In this document: piece by piece, positions 50,565-60,229 of the stretch | Numbering within the stretch: position 1 is the stretch's first letter | How the letters are laid out: each line of letters begins with the position of its first letter | Made by a program: the position numbers and the translations under genes | From: Anaerohalosphaeraceae bacterium | GTDB taxonomy: Bacteria; Planctomycetota; Phycisphaerae; Sedimentisphaerales; Anaerohalosphaeraceae | Assembly (NCBI GenBank): GCA_035378985.1 | Contig: DAOSUR010000009.1 | Coordinates: 1-64,000, forward strand | DNA: 64,000 bases | Direction: 5' to 3' | The notes under the pieces: model-generated | What the model was told of the DNA's origin: nothing | What the model saw: the letters and a program-made list of their open reading frames with translations, nothing else | Database searches by the model: none

Positions 50565-52574
50565 TTGAAGCGATGGAAAGGAATTTGCTGTTTTCTTCTG
50601 GGCACAGCGCTGGCCTGTGCAGCCGCTGAAACAAAGGAAACCCTTTCGACTCAGACGGACCTGTTCGAACTGCCGCTGGAAGCTCTGATGGAAATTGAAA
50701 TCACCTCCTCCGCCCGCCGACCCCAGTCTATCAGCCGCGCCTCACGGGCCGTCTATATCCTCACCGCCGAGGATATCCGGCAGGCCGGCCCGACCCGCAT
50801 TGACGACCTGTTCCGGATGGTTCCCGGAATGGATGTATTCCAAACCAAAGGCCTGGTTTCAGCCGTCGGCAGCCGCGGGTATGTCAAATGGAACAATGAA
50901 CGAATGCAGATTCTCCTGGACGGACGGCCCTTGTATGACCCCTATCTGGGCGGAGCCCTTTTTTATCTGCACCCGATTTTCCTGGAGGAAATCGAACGCA
51001 TTGAAGTCATTCGCGGGTCCGCCGGTGTGGCTTGGGGCGTCAATGCCATGAACGGCGTCATCAATATCATCACCAAAAAAGCCGCTGACACGCAGGGAGG
51101 ACTCGCCTATGCCGCTGCCGGCAATAACGGTCTGATTCACAGTTTCCTCCGGTACGGCGGGACGGCAGACAATGTCTCCTGGCGGGCCATGCTCGGACAC
51201 CTGGCCAACGACGGATTTGTTCGGGAAAACGGACGCCGAGTGCCCGATGACTACAGCGCCTTCCTGAGCACAGGCCGGGCGGAAGTTCGATTGTCCGAAG
51301 ACTCGACCCTGACGTTGACAGGCGGACATCAGAACGCCTACTCCAACAACGAAACGCTGGATTATTTCAATATCCAGTGGGAGAAACGGCTGGAGGACGG
51401 AAGCGTCTGGCAGATACGCTGGACGGAAAGTTATATCTTCCGCTGGGACCAAACGAACTACTACTCCGGCTCGAACAACTGGCTTTACAACCGGGCGGAT
51501 ATCCGTTCCCGAGAAGAAATTCTCGAAATCCAGCATAATTACCAGACCGGCCGGCATAATATCGTCTGGGGAGCTGATTTCACGCGGGACATCTACCGCA
51601 GCCATCCGCTCAATGACCAGAAGAATACCATTCCGGAGGATTTCGATAACAATCAGGGCAGCGTCTTTTTTGAAGACGAAATCACGCTGGCTGATAATCT
51701 GTGGCTGACACTCGGCTGGCGAGGGCATTACAACCAGCTGACCCATTTTGACTGGGCGGCCAACAGCGCTCTGGTCTGGGAGTTTACCCCCAAACATTTC
51801 CTCCGCGGAGCCGTTGCCCGTTCGTTCCGCCGCCCGACCCTCTGGCAGATGTTCCGCTGCGGACCGCTGAAATATAAAGGCACAGATGGGTTCCCTGACG
51901 GAACCATCCTGATCGGCGAGGGAAATGACTCGCTGGATAACGAAACGATGATTTCCTATGAACTCGGTTATCGCGGTCAGTGGGCCGACAACCTGTCCGT
52001 TAATATCGAGGGGTATCTCAATCAGGACAAGGATATGATGGCCCTTGATAAAGCCCTCGTACAATATACCCCAACCTGGCCCCCCGACTGGTCAGATACC
52101 GATTGGTATGACCAGTGGAAAAACATATACGATGTTACGACATATGGTCTGGAAAGCAGCATCGAATGGGAGCCGACGAAATGGTGGCTCGTTCGGGGAT
52201 TTCATACCTATCTCCATCAAACCAGACGCAATGAGCTGACCAACTGGCGAACCGGTGAAACCGGCATTATCTTAAGTCCCAAGCATCGTGTCGGTCTGAC
52301 AAACCGCTTCAAACTGGATGAAGTCACCACGCTGAACACCCAGCTGTACTGGACCGACACCGCCACTCCATACCTCGAATACATTCCGGGCAAGCCCTTC
52401 TGGCGGCTGGATGTCCGCCTGGCCCGGCGGCTCTGGAACGACCGGGCGGAAATCGCCGTTGGAGGCATGAACCTGCTGGACCGCTCTCACCCCGAAGGCG
52501 GCTACGACTGGGGAACCGACCGGTATAACGAGGTGCCTCGACAATTGTACATCGAGTTTTCCTGCCGATTCTAA
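50565..52574 (+). CDS. TonB-dependent outer-membrane receptor
   Basis: 669 residues starting at TTG 50565, chosen because a strong ribosome site (AGGAG) lies 6 bases upstream; the open frame begins at another TTG at 50538. It has a signal peptide (ICCFLLGTALACAAA). The plug has LLDGRPLYDPYLGG and IERIEVIRGSAGVAWGVNAM, and a 22-strand-type barrel ends in an aromatic residue (YIEFSCRF). The ligand is not clear; the closest architectures are BtuB/FepA-like. It could import a metal chelate or a glycan fragment. Confidence 0.88.
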   Translation: MKRWKGICCFLLGTALACAAAETKETLSTQTDLFELPLEALMEIEITSSARRPQSISRASRAVYILTAEDIRQAGPTRIDDLFRMVPGMDVFQTKGLVSAVGSRGYVKWNNERMQILLDGRPLYDPYLGGALFYLHPIFLEEIERIEVIRGSAGVAWGVNAMNGVINIITKKAADTQGGLAYAAAGNNGLIHSFLRYGGTADNVSWRAMLGHLANDGFVRENGRRVPDDYSAFLSTGRAEVRLSEDSTLTLTGGHQNAYSNNETLDYFNIQWEKRLEDGSVWQIRWTESYIFRWDQTNYYSGSNNWLYNRADIRSREEILEIQHNYQTGRHNIVWGADFTRDIYRSHPLNDQKNTIPEDFDNNQGSVFFEDEITLADNLWLTLGWRGHYNQLTHFDWAANSALVWEFTPKHFLRGAVARSFRRPTLWQMFRCGPLKYKGTDGFPDGTILIGEGNDSLDNETMISYELGYRGQWADNLSVNIEGYLNQDKDMMALDKALVQYTPTWPPDWSDTDWYDQWKNIYDVTTYGLESSIEWEPTKWWLVRGFHTYLHQTRRNELTNWRTGETGIILSPKHRVGLTNRFKLDEVTTLNTQLYWTDTATPYLEYIPGKPFWRLDVRLARRLWNDRAEIAVGGMNLLDRSHPEGGYDWGTDRYNEVPRQLYIEFSCRF

Positions 52575-52590
52575 CCTGACAGTCAACGAC

Positions 52591-53571
52591 TTACGCCTGG
52601 CGTTTGGTTGCCAGCTGGTCGGCCGTCACAGCCAAGACGATAATCGCCCCGATGACCACCAGCTGAACATTCGTGGAAATATCCAGCAGCGTCAGACCGT
52701 TCCGCAGGAAACTGATCAGCAGGGTTCCAATAATGGTACCGGTCAGGGTGCCTTTCCCGCCGCTGGGCGAGCAGCCCCCGATAATCACGGCGGCAATCAC
52801 ATCCAGTTCAAGAGATATGCCCGCTGTGGGCTGGGCGGAGCTGGCCCGGCTGGTGGTAATCATCGCGGCCAGGCCGGTACAGGCCCCTGTCAGAGTATAA
52901 ATGACCGTCAGAATGCGAGGCACGTTAATGCCGACATGAAACGCCGTTTCCGGATTGGAACCCACCGCATAAACATAGCGTCCAAAGGGGGTATAGTTCA
53001 AAAGGAAGGCCGCCGCCGCAAGCACCAGCACCAAAATCACAACTGATGCGGGGAACGGCCCGATTGTACCGATATCCAGAAAGGTATAATCCGACACGGC
53101 AAACGGCTTGCCGTCATTCATCAGATAGGTAATCCCCCGGAAAATGCTCATTGTGCCGAGCGTGACGATAAAAGGCGCCAGTTTCAGCCGCGTAATCAGC
53201 GTTCCGTTTATCCAGCCGCATAAAGCTCCAAAGAGCACGCCGACAACCGTTCCCCAGAACATCGCTGACGCCGTCAGAGGGACATAATTGCCCGCCGCAA
53301 TCTGCTGCCAGGAAGCCCCGCTGAGAAACAGCATCGCCGCCGAGCCGACCATCCCGCACAGAGCCAGCATCGACCCGACCGACAGGTCGATTCCGGCGGC
53401 GATAATCACAAAGGTCATCCCCGCCGCCATAATACCGTTGATAGAAGAACGGCGGAGAACATTGCTGAAGTTTCGGAAAGACAGAAAGTTATCGGGCTCC
53501 AGAAAACTCCAAAGCGAAATGATAAAAATCAGCGAACAAAACGGCAGCAGCTGTTTGGCAAAACGATTCAT
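52591..53571 (-). CDS. Ribose-type sugar ABC transporter permease
   Basis: 326 residues from ATG 53571. It is a polytopic RbsC-family protein with the EAA-like segment GALCGWINGTLITRLKLAPF and VTLGTMSIFRGITYLMNDGK. It overlaps the ATPase gene in an ATGA arrangement. It forms the channel of a monosaccharide importer with the next two genes. Confidence 0.92.
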   Translation of the reverse strand: MNRFAKQLLPFCSLIFIISLWSFLEPDNFLSFRNFSNVLRRSSINGIMAAGMTFVIIAAGIDLSVGSMLALCGMVGSAAMLFLSGASWQQIAAGNYVPLTASAMFWGTVVGVLFGALCGWINGTLITRLKLAPFIVTLGTMSIFRGITYLMNDGKPFAVSDYTFLDIGTIGPFPASVVILVLVLAAAAFLLNYTPFGRYVYAVGSNPETAFHVGINVPRILTVIYTLTGACTGLAAMITTSRASSAQPTAGISLELDVIAAVIIGGCSPSGGKGTLTGTIIGTLLISFLRNGLTLLDISTNVQLVVIGAIIVLAVTADQLATKRQA

Positions 53572-55067
53572 CGTCTGGGCTCCTCCACGGCGGCATAATG
53601 CATCACTTCTTCCGGGGTGGTTTTTCGGGTTTCCAGGTCGGCGACAAGACGTCCGCGGCGCATCACCAAAATGCGGTCGCAAAGGCCGAACAGTTCCGGC
53701 AGCTCGGAGGAAATCATCAGAATGGCCTTGCCCTGCTCGGCCAGGTCCGCCAGCATCTGATACACGTCTCGTTTGGCCCCCACATCGATTCCTCGTGTGG
53801 GCTCATCGAAAATCAAAAACTGCGATTGAGCCATCAGCCAGCGGGCAATCAGCAGTTTCTGCTGATTGCCTCCGGACAAATCCGCCGCACGCACGCCGGG
53901 CGATGACCACCGAACGGATACTTTCCGCCCATATTCCTCGCAAACCGCCTGCTCTTTTCGCAGACGCAGAAGATACCGCATTCCGATGCGGGGATAGTTC
54001 GGCAGCGTCATATTCCAGCCGGCCGGCAGAATGGTGCACAGCCCGGTGCGTTTGCGGTCTTCGGTCAGATAGGCAATGCCCTGCCGAATGGCCTCGGCGG
54101 GCGATGAAATCACAAGCGGTTTGCCCTGCCAGCGGAATGTTCCCTGCAACAGCGGCTGAACCCCGAACACGGCGCGGGCCGTCTCCGTGCGTCCGGCCCC
54201 GACCAGCCCGGCCATTCCGACTATCTCGCCGGACCGCACCGCAAAAGAAACCCCTTCGATTCCCTCCGCCGTCTTCAGATTGTCCGCCTCAAAAAGCACT
54301 GCCCCCGGATTCGAGCGGCGGACCGGATAGTAGTCTTTCAGCTCCCGACCGACCATGTGCCGAACTACCGTCGGAATATCCATCTCGGATGCCGGAGCCG
54401 AAGCCGCCACGGCTCCATCCCGCAAAACGGTAATCTCATCGGCCAGACGAGCCACCTCTTCCATCCGATGAGAAATATAGATAATCGTCATCCCCAGCCC
54501 GCGAAGACGGCGGATAATCTCAAACAGCCGCTGTGCTTCGGCCTCCGTCAGCGAGGAAGTCGGTTCATCCATCACAAAAATCCGCGCGCTGCGCATCAGG
54601 GCTTTGAGCAGTTCGACAATCTGGCACTGTCCGGCCGTCAGGGTCCGAACGGGAGCCAGCGGATTCAGGTCAAACCCATAAAGCCGGCACTGCCGGACCG
54701 TTTGGTCTATCATCGCCTTTCGATTCAGAATGAACGGAATGCGTCCCCGGATTTCACGTCCCAAAAAAAGATTTTCCGTCACCGTGAGGTCTTCGGCCAG
54801 ATCCAGTTCCTGATACAGCATCGAAATGCCGGCCTCCAGGGCATCCCGCGGGCCGCTGAAGGTTCGCTTTTGTCCATCCAGATAAATCTCTCCTGCATCG
54901 GGCTCAAACACGCCGGCCAGAATCTTCATCAGCGTGGATTTGCCGGCGCCGTTTTCCCCGCAGAGGGCGTGAACCGTACCCGGGCGAGCGGTAAAAGTAA
55001 CTCCCTGCAGAGCCTTGACCGGGCCGAAGGTCTTGACGATATTCCGCATTTGCAGTTCGCCCGCCAA
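53568..55067 (-). CDS. Sugar ABC transporter ATPase (RbsA/MglA-like, duplicated)
   Basis: 499 residues with two ABC cassettes. The first has Walker A GENGAGKSTLMKI, signature LTAGQCQIVELLKAL and Walker B IFVMDEPTSSL. The second has the degenerate P-loop GLVGAGRTETARAVF, LSGGNQQKLLIARWL and LIFDEPTRGIDVG. This layout is normal for RbsA/MglA-type importers. The start ATG 55067 has GGAGG upstream. Confidence 0.94.
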   Translation of the reverse strand: MAGELQMRNIVKTFGPVKALQGVTFTARPGTVHALCGENGAGKSTLMKILAGVFEPDAGEIYLDGQKRTFSGPRDALEAGISMLYQELDLAEDLTVTENLFLGREIRGRIPFILNRKAMIDQTVRQCRLYGFDLNPLAPVRTLTAGQCQIVELLKALMRSARIFVMDEPTSSLTEAEAQRLFEIIRRLRGLGMTIIYISHRMEEVARLADEITVLRDGAVAASAPASEMDIPTVVRHMVGRELKDYYPVRRSNPGAVLFEADNLKTAEGIEGVSFAVRSGEIVGMAGLVGAGRTETARAVFGVQPLLQGTFRWQGKPLVISSPAEAIRQGIAYLTEDRKRTGLCTILPAGWNMTLPNYPRIGMRYLLRLRKEQAVCEEYGRKVSVRWSSPGVRAADLSGGNQQKLLIARWLMAQSQFLIFDEPTRGIDVGAKRDVYQMLADLAEQGKAILMISSELPELFGLCDRILVMRRGRLVADLETRKTTPEEVMHYAAVEEPRR

Positions 55068-55078
55068 ACGCCGCCTCC

Positions 55079-56068
55079 TTACAGTCCCAACGCCGCCGGA
55101 AATTTCTGCTTCATCTCTTCGAGATTCTCCCGCTCGACAATCATACTTTCAATCGGAACCTGTTTCGGAACCGATCGGCCCTCCACGGCCTCAATTAAAA
55201 TCCGAACCCCTTCGTATCCAATCGCAAAGGGGTTCTGCACCACGAGGGCCTCAACCCCTCCCTTTTCAATCCCTTCCAGCACCACCGGGTCCGAATCGAA
55301 GCCGACCATTTTCACCTTGCCGAGCAGCTCCTGGTTCTGCAGGGCCTTATAGGCCCCGACCGTTGTCGGCTGATTAACGGCAAAAAGGCCGATGACATCC
55401 GCATTGCGCATCAGCATATCCACCGTCTTCTGGCGGGAATCTTCCACCGTGCCGAGTGTGTACTGTTCCGCGGCAATCTGCATCTGGGGAAATTCGCGGG
55501 CCAGAGTCTCCCGAAATCCCTGAGCACGGGCGTCGGTCGAGGCGGAGTTTTGAATAAACTTCGTCAAAATCACTTTGCCTCTGCCGCCGCAGGCCTGCGC
55601 CAGCCGACGAGCGGCCTTGGCTCCGCCCAGATAATTATCGGTAGCCACAAACGACACATAATCCGCCGGGTCGGCCTCTACCGCTGAGTCGATAATCACG
55701 CAGGGAATGCCGGCGGCTTTGATTTTCTGCACGGGACGAGCCAGGGCTTTGGCATCGTTGGGCCCCAGGACAATCCCGACAACATTCTTTACAACGGCGT
55801 CTTCAACCGCCTGGATTTGCTTTTCCCGGTCGCTTTCCTGTTCCGGACCTGTCCAGGAAATGAGATAGCCGCGTTCCTGAGCGGCTTTGGCGGCCCCCTG
55901 CCGCACAACCTCCCACCACATCGAAGCTGTTCCTTTGGGAATAACGGCAATCGTTTTGGAAATGGACGCCCTCTGACGCAGCAGATTGATTTTGCGAACC
56001 ACACCGGAAATGAAAAATACAGCCGACAGGCCGAGAATCAAATAAACCGCTGTCTGACGCCATTTCAT
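55079..56068 (-). CDS. Sugar ABC transporter substrate-binding protein (Peripla_BP_4 type)
   Basis: 329 residues from ATG 56068 (ribosome site AAGGAAG). The N-terminal helix (TAVYLILGLSAVFFISGVV) has no lipobox Cys and no clear cleavage site, so the protein is probably held by an uncleaved anchor or released after atypical cleavage. The mature part follows RbsB-like proteins: TIAVIPKGTASMWWEVVRQG, DNYLGGAKAARRLAQ, NADVIGLFAVNQPTTVGA. The ligand is probably a monosaccharide; its identity is unknown. Confidence 0.88.
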   Translation of the reverse strand: MKWRQTAVYLILGLSAVFFISGVVRKINLLRQRASISKTIAVIPKGTASMWWEVVRQGAAKAAQERGYLISWTGPEQESDREKQIQAVEDAVVKNVVGIVLGPNDAKALARPVQKIKAAGIPCVIIDSAVEADPADYVSFVATDNYLGGAKAARRLAQACGGRGKVILTKFIQNSASTDARAQGFRETLAREFPQMQIAAEQYTLGTVEDSRQKTVDMLMRNADVIGLFAVNQPTTVGAYKALQNQELLGKVKMVGFDSDPVVLEGIEKGGVEALVVQNPFAIGYEGVRILIEAVEGRSVPKQVPIESMIVERENLEEMKQKFPAALGL

Positions 56069-56244
56069 AAACCGCTTCCTTTCGCTCAAACAAGACCGGC
56101 GATACTTTACAGCAGCCGGCACGATTCTTCAAGAAGGAATCACACAATCGACTTATAAATATCTGCTTGATGTCCCTTTCCAAACAAAGTAGAATGACCG
56201 GTTGTCAAACAAAACTTTTTCCTGTTTTAACAAAGGAGCATTGT

Positions 56245-58200
56245 ATGAAAACTTGGAAGAGGTTCGAAGGGATTTTGATTGCGGCCGTTCTGGCAAATTT
56301 CTGTTCAGCCGATGTCCGTCTGCCGGCAATTCTGTCCGACAACATGGTTCTTCAGCGCAACAGTGAAGTCGCCATTTGGGGCTGGGCTGACCCGGATGAG
56401 TCAATCACCGTCACCCACACCTGGAAGCCGGAAGTTCAGGTCAGCCAGACTGTAAAGGCCGGACCGGACGGGACCTGGAAAATTATCCTCAAAACCGGTG
56501 AAGCCGGCGGGCCTTATACCCTGACTATTCAGGGGAAAAACAAAATTACAATTCAAAATATCCTGCTCGGCGAAGTGTGGTTCTGCTCCGGTCAATCCAA
56601 TATGGAATGGCCGACATCCAGAATAGAAAATGCCGCTCCGGAGATTCAGGCGGCGGCCAAGTATCCCCAAATCCGGCTCTTCCAGGTTGATAAAGCCGCG
56701 GCTCCTACCCCGCAGCCGGACTGCAGCGGCCAATGGAAAGTCTGCTCACCGGAAACCGTTTCGTCCTTTTCCGCCATCGGGTATTTGTTTTCCCGCATCC
56801 TCTGTGATGAACTCAAAGTACCTGTCGGAATGATCGGAACCTATTGGGGCGGAACCCCCGCCGAAGCGTGGACAAGCCGGGATGCCATTCAGTCTTTCCC
56901 GGAATTCGAACCGCAATTGAAAGAATTGGACCAAATTAAGCGTCCCATCCTGACCGGTGCTCAGATTCGCCAGCTCCAGCAGGACTGGAACAGCCAAATC
57001 ATCCAAAAGGAACCCGGTCTGCCCGGACAATGGTATTCGGAATCGTACGACGACAGCGGCTGGAAAGCAATGCCTGTACCGGGTCTCTGGAATCAGGACG
57101 GTCTGGATAAACTGGACGGAATCGTCTGGAACCGATACACCTTCACGCTCCCGGCCGACTGGACGCAAAAGGAGCTGGTTCTTGAACTGGGACCGATTGA
57201 CGACGTCGATATAACCTGGCTGAACGGCGTAAAAATCGGCCAGACCGATTTTTACAACATCCATCGCCGTTATGGCATTCAACCGGGCACAGCGCGGGCG
57301 GGCAAAAATCTGCTGGCCATTCGCATCTGGGACCATATGGGCGGCGGAGGTTTATACGGCCAGCCTGACCAAGTGCGGATTTACCCGAAGGATGAGCCGG
57401 ACAAAGCCGTTTCGCTGGCCGGAGAATGGAAATACAAGCTCAGCATTTCCTACAACGACCTGCCCGGCTATATGGACCTGAGACCGCTGGACCAGAATCT
57501 GCCGACGGTACTGTACAATGCGATGATTGCCCCTTTGATTCCTTACGGAGTGCGCGGGGCCCTGTGGTATCAGGGCGAATCCAACTGCGGCCGGGGCGAA
57601 CAGTATAAGCGGCTCCTGCCCGCTATGGTGCAGGACTGGCGAAAGAAATGGGGACGCGGTGATTTCCCCTTCTATTATGTCCAGATTGCTCCTTATGATT
57701 ACGGCAATCCGGATGACCCAACCAGTGCTCTCTTGCGGGAAGCCCAGTTCCACATTCTATCTCTCCTGAACAACAGCGGCATGGCCGTGACAATGGATAT
57801 CGGCAATCCGAAGGACATCCACCCCACCAACAAACTGGATGTCGCCAAACGGCTGGCTTTGTGGGCATTAGCCAAGACATACGGCCGGGAAAATCTGGTT
57901 TATTCCGGGCCGCTTTATCGGGAAATGAAGATTGAGGGCAATAAAATCCGGCTCTTTTTCGACCATGTCGGTTCAGGACTTACGGCCAAGGGCGGGCCGC
58001 TGACACACTTTGCCATCGCCGGAGAAGACCGCAAATTTGTTCCGGCTGCGGCAGTCATTGAAGGGGACACGGTGGTGGTTTCCAGCCCGGACGTACCCAA
58101 ACCCGCTGCCGTCCGATACGGATTTACCAACTCGGCCCAGCCGAATCTGTTCAACAAAGAAGGGCTGCCCGCCTCTTCCTTCCGAACAGACAGCTGGTAA
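56245..58200 (+). CDS. Secreted sialate O-acetylesterase-like SGNH esterase
   Basis: 651 residues from ATG 56245 (ribosome site AAAGGAG), with a signal peptide. It shows the family pattern: an N-terminal sandwich (ILSDNMVLQRNSEVAIWGWA), catalytic Ser in VWFCSGQSNMEWP, GMIGTYWGGTPAEAW (Gly/Asn of the oxyanion hole), an inserted beta-sandwich (residues about 260-430), and GALWYQGESNC with the catalytic His in DIHPTNKLD. Such enzymes deacetylate glycans, often pectin or xylan in environmental bacteria. It is divergent from the sugar importer and ends in a strong terminator. Confidence 0.88.
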   Translation: MKTWKRFEGILIAAVLANFCSADVRLPAILSDNMVLQRNSEVAIWGWADPDESITVTHTWKPEVQVSQTVKAGPDGTWKIILKTGEAGGPYTLTIQGKNKITIQNILLGEVWFCSGQSNMEWPTSRIENAAPEIQAAAKYPQIRLFQVDKAAAPTPQPDCSGQWKVCSPETVSSFSAIGYLFSRILCDELKVPVGMIGTYWGGTPAEAWTSRDAIQSFPEFEPQLKELDQIKRPILTGAQIRQLQQDWNSQIIQKEPGLPGQWYSESYDDSGWKAMPVPGLWNQDGLDKLDGIVWNRYTFTLPADWTQKELVLELGPIDDVDITWLNGVKIGQTDFYNIHRRYGIQPGTARAGKNLLAIRIWDHMGGGGLYGQPDQVRIYPKDEPDKAVSLAGEWKYKLSISYNDLPGYMDLRPLDQNLPTVLYNAMIAPLIPYGVRGALWYQGESNCGRGEQYKRLLPAMVQDWRKKWGRGDFPFYYVQIAPYDYGNPDDPTSALLREAQFHILSLLNNSGMAVTMDIGNPKDIHPTNKLDVAKRLALWALAKTYGRENLVYSGPLYREMKIEGNKIRLFFDHVGSGLTAKGGPLTHFAIAGEDRKFVPAAAVIEGDTVVVSSPDVPKPAAVRYGFTNSAQPNLFNKEGLPASSFRTDSW

Positions 58201-58222
58201 TCCCCATCACGAACAAAAACAG

Positions 58223-58263
58223 GAACCCGTCAGGCAAAATCAAGCCGGACGGGTTCTTTTTTT
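58223..58263 (+). terminator. Rho-independent terminator, bidirectional
   Basis: A perfect 9-bp stem GAACCCGTC (58223-58231) and GACGGGTTC (58248-58256) is followed by seven T. It ends the esterase transcript. Read on the minus strand the same stem is followed by a T-rich stretch, so it may also end the haem operon; it overlaps the last codons of the ahbAB fusion gene. Confidence 0.85.
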
Positions 58264-59201
58264 ATTTCACGAACGGTTCTCAATATCACCCAATCACCCG
58301 GTCCTGCCGCCTTTTCGGCCTGTTTAATCCAGCCGTTCAGCTCCTCCTCACTGCGGCAGTGTACCATCGCAAACAGATTATACGGCCAGCCCGGAAAAGT
58401 TCGCCGCTGATAGCAGTGGCTCACCTGACGGAACGAAGCCAGCGAGGCACCGGCGGCTTCAATTCGGTCCTCCGGGACCTGCGCACAAACCATCGCATTG
58501 ACAGCAAAACCGAGCCGATAATGATTCAGCACAGCGGCAATTCTCTTCAAAATCCCTTTGTGCATCAATTCCTGAACCGCGTCCAGACAATCCATTTCCG
58601 CCATCTCGGGGCACTGGGCGAACGGATGCGGAACAACCGGAAAGTCGCTCTGCAGAAACATCAAAACCCGCTTTTGCCGCTCGTTCAGTTTCACCGGTTC
58701 TGATGGTTGAAAACCGGCGTCCGCTCTTTCATCAGCCGGCGGGGCCGCCAGAAACCGCACCTGAAGTTTAAACATCCGGATTGCCGGCAGAGCATAAAAA
58801 ACAAGGCCGCAGCGGCTGGACAAGTCGGCCAGAGTTTGCTGAATCTGTTCCTCCGACTCCGCCTGCAGCGTAAACCAGAGATTAAACAAGTGGTCTCTTA
58901 TGTATTGATGAGAAACCCCCGGCAGCTCCCGGACGAGCGTGTTAACCTGCTCCATTCGGTCGGGCGGTACTGAGGCCGTCACAAGACAGGCCGTTCTGCC
59001 CAACAAGCGATAATCGAGCTGCCCTCGAAACCGGCGGATGAGGCCCTGCTTTTTGAGCCTTTCAATTTCCTCCAGAACCTGCTGCACGGAACAGCCCAAT
59101 CGCCGGGCAATGGAATGATACGGTTCTGCGATGACCTCAATGCCCCCTTCGAGAACGGCCAGCACCTCTTTTTGAAAAGCGGTCAGTGAGTCGCTGCTCA
59201 T
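58230..59201 (-). CDS. ahbAB: Sirohaem decarboxylase, AhbA-AhbB fusion
   Basis: 323 residues from ATG 59201, overlapping the upstream gene in an ATGA arrangement. It contains two Lrp/AsnC-like halves, each a winged helix plus a ferredoxin-like domain. The first (about 1-155) has EVIAEPYHSIARRLGCSVQQ; the second (about 165-320) has KRIAAVLNHYRLGFAVNAMV, VSHCYQRRTFPGWPYNLFAM. These match AhbA/AhbB, which remove the C12 and C18 acetate carboxyls of sirohaem to give didecarboxysirohaem. The family fits and the operon confirms the pathway. In many organisms the two are separate genes. Confidence 0.9.
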   Translation of the reverse strand: MSSDSLTAFQKEVLAVLEGGIEVIAEPYHSIARRLGCSVQQVLEEIERLKKQGLIRRFRGQLDYRLLGRTACLVTASVPPDRMEQVNTLVRELPGVSHQYIRDHLFNLWFTLQAESEEQIQQTLADLSSRCGLVFYALPAIRMFKLQVRFLAAPPADERADAGFQPSEPVKLNERQKRVLMFLQSDFPVVPHPFAQCPEMAEMDCLDAVQELMHKGILKRIAAVLNHYRLGFAVNAMVCAQVPEDRIEAAGASLASFRQVSHCYQRRTFPGWPYNLFAMVHCRSEEELNGWIKQAEKAAGPGDWVILRTVREIKKEPVRLDFA

Positions 59202-60229
59202 AGCTTCCGTTCCTCGATATTCTGGGCCAGCCGGCAGACCGGGTCCTGCTGGAGATAATCGCCGTAAACCGCCAGTGCCCGGGCTCGACAGCCGCGGCAC
59301 ACCGTCAAATACGCACAGTTCCCGCAGGCCCCCTTGTAGCCGTGCAGATTTCGCAGACGGCCGAACAATTCCGACTCCCTCCATATTGACGCAAAATCTC
59401 TTTGGAGCAGATTGCCTGCGGAAACCTCCAGAAACCCGCAGGGCTGCACATCCCCCCGCCAGTTAATAAAGACAAAATCTTCTCCCGCCAGACAGCCGGG
59501 CACTCTCTCGGCCTTCGGCAGGTTCTGCTGTCGGCACACACGGGCAAACTGCGGCCCGCAGGTGAGCCGAAGTTCAATCGACAGCCGACCTTTCATCCGG
59601 CTCAGATGCTCCAGAAGAGATTCATATTCCTGCGGTTCCAGAAGCAGGTCTCGAATGGACTCGCCCCGCCCGACAGGCACGAGAATAAAGGGATTCCAGC
59701 AGAAGGCCCCTAATTCCTCCGCAAGCCGGGCAATCCGGTCCATCTGCTCCAGATTCCGTTTGGTAATTGTGGTGTTAATCTGAAAATCCAGCCCCGCTCT
59801 GCGGGCGGTCTGAACGGCCTTCATTGTCGTCTGAAAAGCCCCCGGGCTGTCCCGAAAGGCATCATGCGTCTGCGCATCCGCACCGTCCAGCGAAAAAGAA
59901 ATCGACAACAGCTCCGCCTTTTTGAGCCGTTCGGCGGCCGCCTCATCCAGATACCAGCCGCAGGTTGCCGCCGCCATCCGCAAGCCCGTCTGCCGGCCCG
60001 CCTGAAGAATCTCAAAGAAATCCGCACGGGCCATCGGCTCTCCTCCGGTCAGAATGACCACACAGTGCCCAAAGGAGGCCAGCGACCGCAGGATGGAGAT
60101 GCATTCCTTCGTGGTCAAAGCATCCTCCTTATGCCCGTCGGCAGCCGCGCGGCAGTGCCGACAATGAAGCGGACACCGCCGCGTAATCTCAAAGGCCGCA
60201 ATCCGAGGTTTTCTCAAGGGCTTATCCAT
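59198..60229 (-). CDS. ahbD: Radical SAM haem b synthase
   Basis: 343 residues. The radical SAM cluster motif CPLHCRHC is near residue 19, followed by GGEPMARADFFEI and a C-terminal SPASM-type Cys set (CLAGEDFVFINWRGDVQPCGF; CGNCAYLTVCRGC). It is assigned as AhbD, which oxidatively decarboxylates iron-coproporphyrin III to haem b, because the other radical SAM gene carries the AhbC signature. It overlaps hemB by 8 bases and ahbAB by 4. Confidence 0.85.
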   Translation of the reverse strand: MDKPLRKPRIAAFEITRRCPLHCRHCRAAADGHKEDALTTKECISILRSLASFGHCVVILTGGEPMARADFFEILQAGRQTGLRMAAATCGWYLDEAAAERLKKAELLSISFSLDGADAQTHDAFRDSPGAFQTTMKAVQTARRAGLDFQINTTITKRNLEQMDRIARLAEELGAFCWNPFILVPVGRGESIRDLLLEPQEYESLLEHLSRMKGRLSIELRLTCGPQFARVCRQQNLPKAERVPGCLAGEDFVFINWRGDVQPCGFLEVSAGNLLQRDFASIWRESELFGRLRNLHGYKGACGNCAYLTVCRGCRARALAVYGDYLQQDPVCRLAQNIEERKL

